A DNA stretch of 8,113 nucleotides from an uncultured Clostridia bacterium (lineage in GTDB: Bacteria > Bacillota > Clostridia > Christensenellales > Aristaeellaceae). The translations under genes were made by a program, and so were the position numbers. Positions 5,181-8,113 of this stretch are shown here, one piece after another. Location of the stretch: positions 1 through 8,113 of the forward strand of contig CALNAU010000164.1 in the NCBI GenBank assembly GCA_937874275.1. The letters are read 5' to 3'. The stretch's first letter is position 1; every line of letters starts with the position of its first letter. Below the pieces are notes generated by a model that saw only the letters and a program-made list of their open reading frames with translations, made no database searches and was not told the origin of the DNA.

Positions 5181-6359
5181 ATGACCCGGTGGCTGATACG
5201 CACCTTTGTACGCGACCACGCCAACACCCATGACCCCGCTGTGCGCGTGCGCTACGGGCAGATGGCGGGCGTGGTGGGCATCCTCACCAATCTGCTGCTG
5301 GCGGGCGGCAAGCTGCTGGCCGCCTTGCTGTCGGGCTCGGTCTCCATCATGGCAGATGCCGCCAACAACCTGTCGGACGCGTCCAGCAGCATCGTAAGCC
5401 TGCTGGGCTTCAAGATGGCGGGCAAGCCCGCTGATCAGGAGCATCCCTACGGCCACGCCCGGTACGAGTATCTGGCCGGTCTGGCCGTCTCCGTGCTGAT
5501 CTTGATTATCGGGGTGGAGCTGTTTCGATCCAGCCTGGACAAGGTGCTCAACCCCTCGCCGGTCAGCTTTGGCTGGGTCAGCCTGGCGGTGCTGGCGGTG
5601 TCCATTCTGGTCAAGTTATGGATGGCGGGCTTCAACCGCACGGTGGGGCGGGAAATTTCCTCCCAGACATTGATTGCCACATCACAGGACAGCCGCAACG
5701 ACGTCATCGCCACCTCCGCTGTGCTGGTGGCGGCACTGGTCGCCCGCTTCTTTGGCATCAATCTGGATGGCTGGATGGGCCTGGCGGTGGCGCTGTTCAT
5801 CCTGTGGTCGGGCTGGGGGCTGATCCGCGACACCATGGACCCCTTGCTGGGCAAGGCGCCGGACCCGGAACTGGTGCAGAGCATCCGCGAGACCATCATG
5901 GGCTACCCCGGCGTGCTGGGCACCCACGATTTGATGATTCACGACTATGGCCCCGGCCGCCGCTTTGCCAGCGTGCATGTGGAGATGGCGGCCGAGGAGG
6001 ACGTCATGCAAAGCCATGACGTGATTGACAACATCGAGCGCGATTTTTTGCACCGCGACAAGCTGCACATGATTGTGCACCTGGACCCTATCATCACCCG
6101 CGACCCGCTGGTCAACGACCTGCGCGGCAGGCTGGCAGAACAGGTGAAGGAGATCCATCCGGAGCTCACCATCCACGACCTGCGCGTGGTCAAGGGCCGC
6201 AGCCACACCAACATGATATTCGACTGCATCAAGCCACACGACCTGGATATGACAGATGCCCAGCTCAAACGCGCCATCAGCGAGCGCGTGTGCGCCGAGC
6301 ATCCGGAGTATTATTGTGTGATTACGGTGGATGAAAGCTACGCGGCGGTGCCGAAATAA
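5181..6359 (+). CDS. Cation diffusion facilitator, probable Mn2+ exporter
   Basis: This 392-residue inner-membrane metal/proton antiporter of the CDF family exports divalent metal from the cytosol. The N-terminal domain (about 25-220) carries the helices. The transport site aligns to Asn62xxxAsp66 in ADAANNLSD (helix 2) and Asp170xxxAsp174 in DSRND (helix 5). This N-D-D-D set is typical of manganese-type CDFs such as streptococcal MntE and differs from the His-containing zinc type. HPYGHARYEY (88-97) is a family hallmark. The C-terminal cytosolic domain (about 225-302) is followed by an extra domain of about 90 residues, making the protein longer than the usual 300 and close to MntE length. 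I chose the ATG at 5181 because AAGGAG sits seven bases upstream; the longer frame from 5034 adds residues of no CDF character. The start overlaps the stop of the MFS remnant frame. Family certain; Mn specificity inferred. Confidence 0.9.
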   Translation: MTRWLIRTFVRDHANTHDPAVRVRYGQMAGVVGILTNLLLAGGKLLAALLSGSVSIMADAANNLSDASSSIVSLLGFKMAGKPADQEHPYGHARYEYLAGLAVSVLILIIGVELFRSSLDKVLNPSPVSFGWVSLAVLAVSILVKLWMAGFNRTVGREISSQTLIATSQDSRNDVIATSAVLVAALVARFFGINLDGWMGLAVALFILWSGWGLIRDTMDPLLGKAPDPELVQSIRETIMGYPGVLGTHDLMIHDYGPGRRFASVHVEMAAEEDVMQSHDVIDNIERDFLHRDKLHMIVHLDPIITRDPLVNDLRGRLAEQVKEIHPELTIHDLRVVKGRSHTNMIFDCIKPHDLDMTDAQLKRAISERVCAEHPEYYCVITVDESYAAVPK

Positions 6360-6469
6360 TCATCCCTGTTGTAAGGCCAAGCTGCCCGAGCAGCAGATGA
6401 AGGGCGCATAGTCTGCGCGCTGCCGGGAAAACCATACCCGCAGCCGCTGGGCTAGAGGGTAATGCGCAT

Positions 6470-6505
6470 CCCGCCCGAATGGTCCTCGTCCCTGGTTTGG
6501 GCGGG
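6470..6505 (+). terminator. Candidate terminator of the CDF transcript
   Basis: CCCGCCCGAA (6470-6479) and TTTGGGCGGG (6496-6505) form a 10-bp stem with one G-T wobble around a 16-base loop. The downstream strand is GGCTATTTGATTATCGATTTTT, T-rich but with the longest T-run about 17 bases away. Intrinsic termination is plausible but not classical. Confidence 0.45.
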
Positions 6506-6572
6506 GGCTATTTGATTATCGATTTTTGTGGCAACGTCTGCCATCAGCATCTGGCCGCCCGGCTGACAAAGC

Positions 6573-6593
6573 CCGCGGCGTTCAGCCCCGCGG
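6573..6593 (-). terminator. CCGCGG inverted repeat, possible CHR-operon terminator
   Basis: Two CCGCGG hexamers, each self-complementary, lie nine bases apart, 15 bases beyond the stop of the second CHR gene. On the minus strand the hairpin is followed by GCTTTGTC, a short T-run only, so the assignment is weak. Confidence 0.3.
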
Positions 6594-6608
6594 ATTTCCC
6601 GACTCAAA

Positions 6609-7181
6609 TCACACCCCCGCGAACCTGAACACGATGCCCACCACGGCGGAGATGGCGATGTACAGCGCCGGGTGCAGCTTCCACTTGCTCATCGCGAAAA
6701 ACAGCACAGCGGCCAGGGCGATGCTCTTCCACTCAAACAGCGCCGCGATTTGCCCCACGGCGCGGTAGGCGTTGATGTTGAGCAAGGAAATGGTCAGCAC
6801 GCTGTAGGCCGCGGCACAGATGAGGCCCACCGAGGCCGGGCGCAGGCCGTAAAACACCTGCTGCACCGTGCGGCTGTGGCTGAATTTCTCCAGAAAGCCC
6901 GCCACAATCACCACCATCACCGTCGCCGGGAAGATGATGCCCAGCGTGGCGATGATGGAGCCCGGCACGCCCGCCACGTGGAAGCCCGTGTAGGTGGCCA
7001 TGTTGATGCCGATGGGGCCGGGGGTGGATTCCGAGATGGCAATCATGTTGGCCAGGTCGGCCAGCGTGTACCAGCCGGTTTTCTCGCTCAGCCGCTGCAG
7101 GAAGGGCAGCGTGGCCAGCCCGCCGCCAATGGCGAAGATGCCGATTTGGAAAAATTCCCAGAACAAGCGAAGATAAATCAT
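6609..7181 (-). CDS. Chromate transporter family (CHR) half protein, second gene
   Basis: This is a 190-residue membrane protein matching one half of the CHR (ChrA) fold. In many Firmicutes, short CHR proteins are encoded as adjacent pairs that together correspond to the long two-domain transporter. Family hallmarks are the N-terminal glycine-rich helix with AIGGGLATLPFLQ (17-29) and ESTPGPIGIN (51-60). Several hydrophobic helices follow (about 74-98, 111-135, 150-163 and 170-188). The ATG (7181-7179) overlaps the stop of the preceding gene as ATGA, indicating translational coupling. CHR proteins were first characterised in chromate resistance, but the physiological substrate of the short Firmicute pairs is not settled, so the chromate label names only the family. 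Confidence 0.88.
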   Translation of the reverse strand: MIYLRLFWEFFQIGIFAIGGGLATLPFLQRLSEKTGWYTLADLANMIAISESTPGPIGINMATYTGFHVAGVPGSIIATLGIIFPATVMVVIVAGFLEKFSHSRTVQQVFYGLRPASVGLICAAAYSVLTISLLNINAYRAVGQIAALFEWKSIALAAVLFFAMSKWKLHPALYIAISAVVGIVFRFAGV

Positions 7182-7723
7182 GCCTTCTCAACCCTCCTTG
7201 ACCGGCGGTACAGCAGGCCCATCAGGCCGGCCGCCACCACATAGAGGATGGGGTTGATGTCCGTCAGCACGCTCAGCAGGAAGATGGCGATGAACAGCAC
7301 AAAGCTGAACCAGTCGATTACGGAACCGCGGAACAGCTTCATGATGGAGCGCAGAATCAGCACAAACACGCAGGCGCGGATGCCGGCAAAGGCATTCTGC
7401 ACCAGCGGCAGGTGCACAAAGTTGCTGATGAAGGCGGCGATGACCATGATGATAACCAGCGAGGGAAAGGCCACCCCCAGCGCTGCCAGCACGCCGCCCC
7501 AGCGCCCCTTCACCTTGTTGCCGATGAAGATGGCGGTGTTGATGCCAATCATGCCCGGCAATACCTGGCTGATGGAGTAGAAGTCCAGCACCTCCCGCTC
7601 CTCCACCCAGCCGCGGCCCTCCACCACCTCGCGCTGCAAAATGGGTAGCATGGAGTATCCGCCGCCAAAGGTGAACGCCCCGACGCGTGCGAAGGTGAGA
7701 AAAATATCCAGGTATTTGTTCAT
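7178..7723 (-). CDS. Chromate transporter family (CHR) half protein, first gene
   Basis: This 181-residue membrane protein is the promoter-proximal member of a CHR pair. The N-terminal motif FARVGAFTFGGGYSMLPIL (11-29) and SQVLPGMIGIN (52-62) are the counterparts of the glycine-rich and TPGPIGIN motifs in the downstream partner. The two proteins are clearly divergent paralogues and not copies. Hydrophobic helices occur at about 76-100, 110-127, 138-153 and 157-171, and the tail is basic (YRRSRR). I chose the ATG at 7723 because AGGAAG lies six bases upstream and MNKYLDIF leads directly into the family motif. An in-frame TTG at 7756 would add 11 residues, lies upstream of the SD, and falls on the predicted promoter. 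The two halves probably assemble into a heterodimeric anion transporter. Confidence 0.88.
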   Translation of the reverse strand: MNKYLDIFLTFARVGAFTFGGGYSMLPILQREVVEGRGWVEEREVLDFYSISQVLPGMIGINTAIFIGNKVKGRWGGVLAALGVAFPSLVIIMVIAAFISNFVHLPLVQNAFAGIRACVFVLILRSIMKLFRGSVIDWFSFVLFIAIFLLSVLTDINPILYVVAAGLMGLLYRRSRRVEKA

Positions 7724-7754
7724 GCCCTGCTTCCTTCCGTAGATACTGCTACAC

Positions 7755-7784
7755 AATATAGCCCCGACAGGCGGGGCTGGTCAA
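7755..7784 (-). promoter_or_regulatory. Promoter of the CHR operon with a palindromic spacer
   Basis: On the minus strand, TTGACC (-35, 7784-7779) and TATATT (-10, 7760-7755) are 18 bases apart. The expected start is near 7748, leaving a leader of about 25 bases with the AGGAAG site. The spacer consists of a perfect inverted repeat. Confidence 0.6.
7760..7778 (-). promoter_or_regulatory. Perfect palindrome between -35 and -10, operator or terminator
   Basis: Arms AGCCCCG and CGGGGCT flank CCTGT (minus strand). The repeat fills the CHR promoter spacer and touches the first base of the -10. It also lies 28 bases past the stop of the upstream DUF1801-like gene and is followed by ATATTGTGT, so it could serve as that gene's terminator. 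Both roles are possible. Confidence 0.5.
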
Positions 7785-7805
7785 GCGATGGGGGCGGGGC
7801 AGCTG

Positions 7806-8113
7806 CTACTGCGGCTTGCGCCAGAAGGAGGCGCAGTCCTTTTTATCCTGGATGTTGTAGGAGATGATGTCTTTCAACAGGGCGTAGTCGATGGGTTTGT
7901 TCCAGGGCATCTGCAGCAGCATCTTGGTGCGCTTCAGGCCGGCCTGCTTGATGCGTTCATCAAAGTGATCCAGCGCCACGGTCTCAGGAGCCACGGCCAG
8001 GTGCTGGCGGGCTACGCTGAAGGCGATGATGAAGGTGCCATGGTCGGTGAACATGGGCTGGTTCCAGCCGATGCGCCGGTCCAGGGTGGGAAACTCCTGC
8101 CCCACCCAGTGCA
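7806..8113 (-). CDS. DUF1801/YdhG-like protein, 5'-truncated
   Basis: The frame is open past the right edge (it reads HWVGQEFPTLD at the boundary), so the true start is outside. The GTG at 8105 is internal. The visible 101 residues match my memory of the DUF1801 / YdhG-like family, sometimes annotated as iron chaperones, through WNQPMFTDHGTFIIAFS, the HLAVAPE stretch, and a C-terminal helix-rich region ending NIQDKKDCASFWRKPQ. It is a small soluble cytosolic protein with no membrane segment. The biochemical function of most members is unproven. It is upstream of the CHR operon on the same strand, separated by 82 bases that contain a CHR promoter, so the two are probably separate units. Confidence 0.75.
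   Translation of the reverse strand, partial: HWVGQEFPTLDRRIGWNQPMFTDHGTFIIAFSVARQHLAVAPETVALDHFDERIKQAGLKRTKMLLQMPWNKPIDYALLKDIISYNIQDKKDCASFWRKPQ

Larger units (their letters stand above)
6360..6608. other. Non-coding convergent region between CDF and CHR genes
   Basis: I see no credible gene on either strand. Small perfect stems occur at 6381-6394 (GCTGC and GCAGC around CCGA) and 6404-6418 (GCGCA and TGCGC around TAGTC), followed by the larger hairpin at 6470-6505, an A+T-rich patch at 6508-6528, and the CCGCGG pair at 6573-6593. The content looks like paired transcription termination plus unassigned structured sequence. Confidence 0.5.

Noticed and set aside
7724..7756. TTG at 7756 as the start of the first CHR gene
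   Set aside because: It would place the start within the predicted -10 and before the SD. The ATG at 7723 fits the family N-terminus.

Overview
The window is GC-rich (around 60% by eye) and reads as Gram-positive. Shine-Dalgarno sites are strong (AGGAGG, AAGGAG), promoters are sigma-A-like, there is an Lsa-type ABC-F protein, and the manganese-type CDF exporter and paired short chromate-family proteins fit a Firmicute. A high-GC gut Clostridia member (Oscillospiraceae-like) is my best guess; it is inferred from protein style and not from any search.

Layout from left to right. (1) The 3' part of a membrane-bound FtsH AAA+ zinc protease runs rightward to 1613. (2) A convergent intergenic region (1614-1908) is packed with perfect hairpins, bracketed by two copies of the same 23-base palindromic hairpin. 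(3) A leftward Lsa-like antibiotic-resistance ABC-F gene (1909-3486) has its own promoter and a five-codon leader peptide with a good SD. The leader codons can pair with the ABC-F ribosome-binding site, which looks like drug-responsive translational attenuation. (4) A rightward MFS exporter (3733-5007) is transcribed divergently from an extended -10 promoter whose footprint overlaps the ABC-F promoter. (5) About 28 codons of the N-terminus of a second, different MFS transporter remain at 5044-5127, and that frame ends at an ATGA overlap with the next gene. (6) A CDF-family, probably Mn2+, exporter occupies 5181-6359. (7) A 249-base non-coding convergent region contains hairpins. (8) A leftward two-gene chromate-transporter (CHR) operon follows (6609-7723), translationally coupled through ATGA, with a promoter whose -35/-10 spacer is a perfect palindrome. 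(9) The 3' part of a DUF1801/YdhG-like gene runs off the right edge.

The middle of the window is a small export and protection block: ribosome protection by the ABC-F protein, drug-type efflux by the MFS, metal-cation efflux by the CDF and anion transport by CHR. No mobile-element gene, CRISPR array, tRNA or rRNA was seen. The most interesting signal is the ABC-F leader (3487-3614), followed by the hairpin cassette at 1633-1880.
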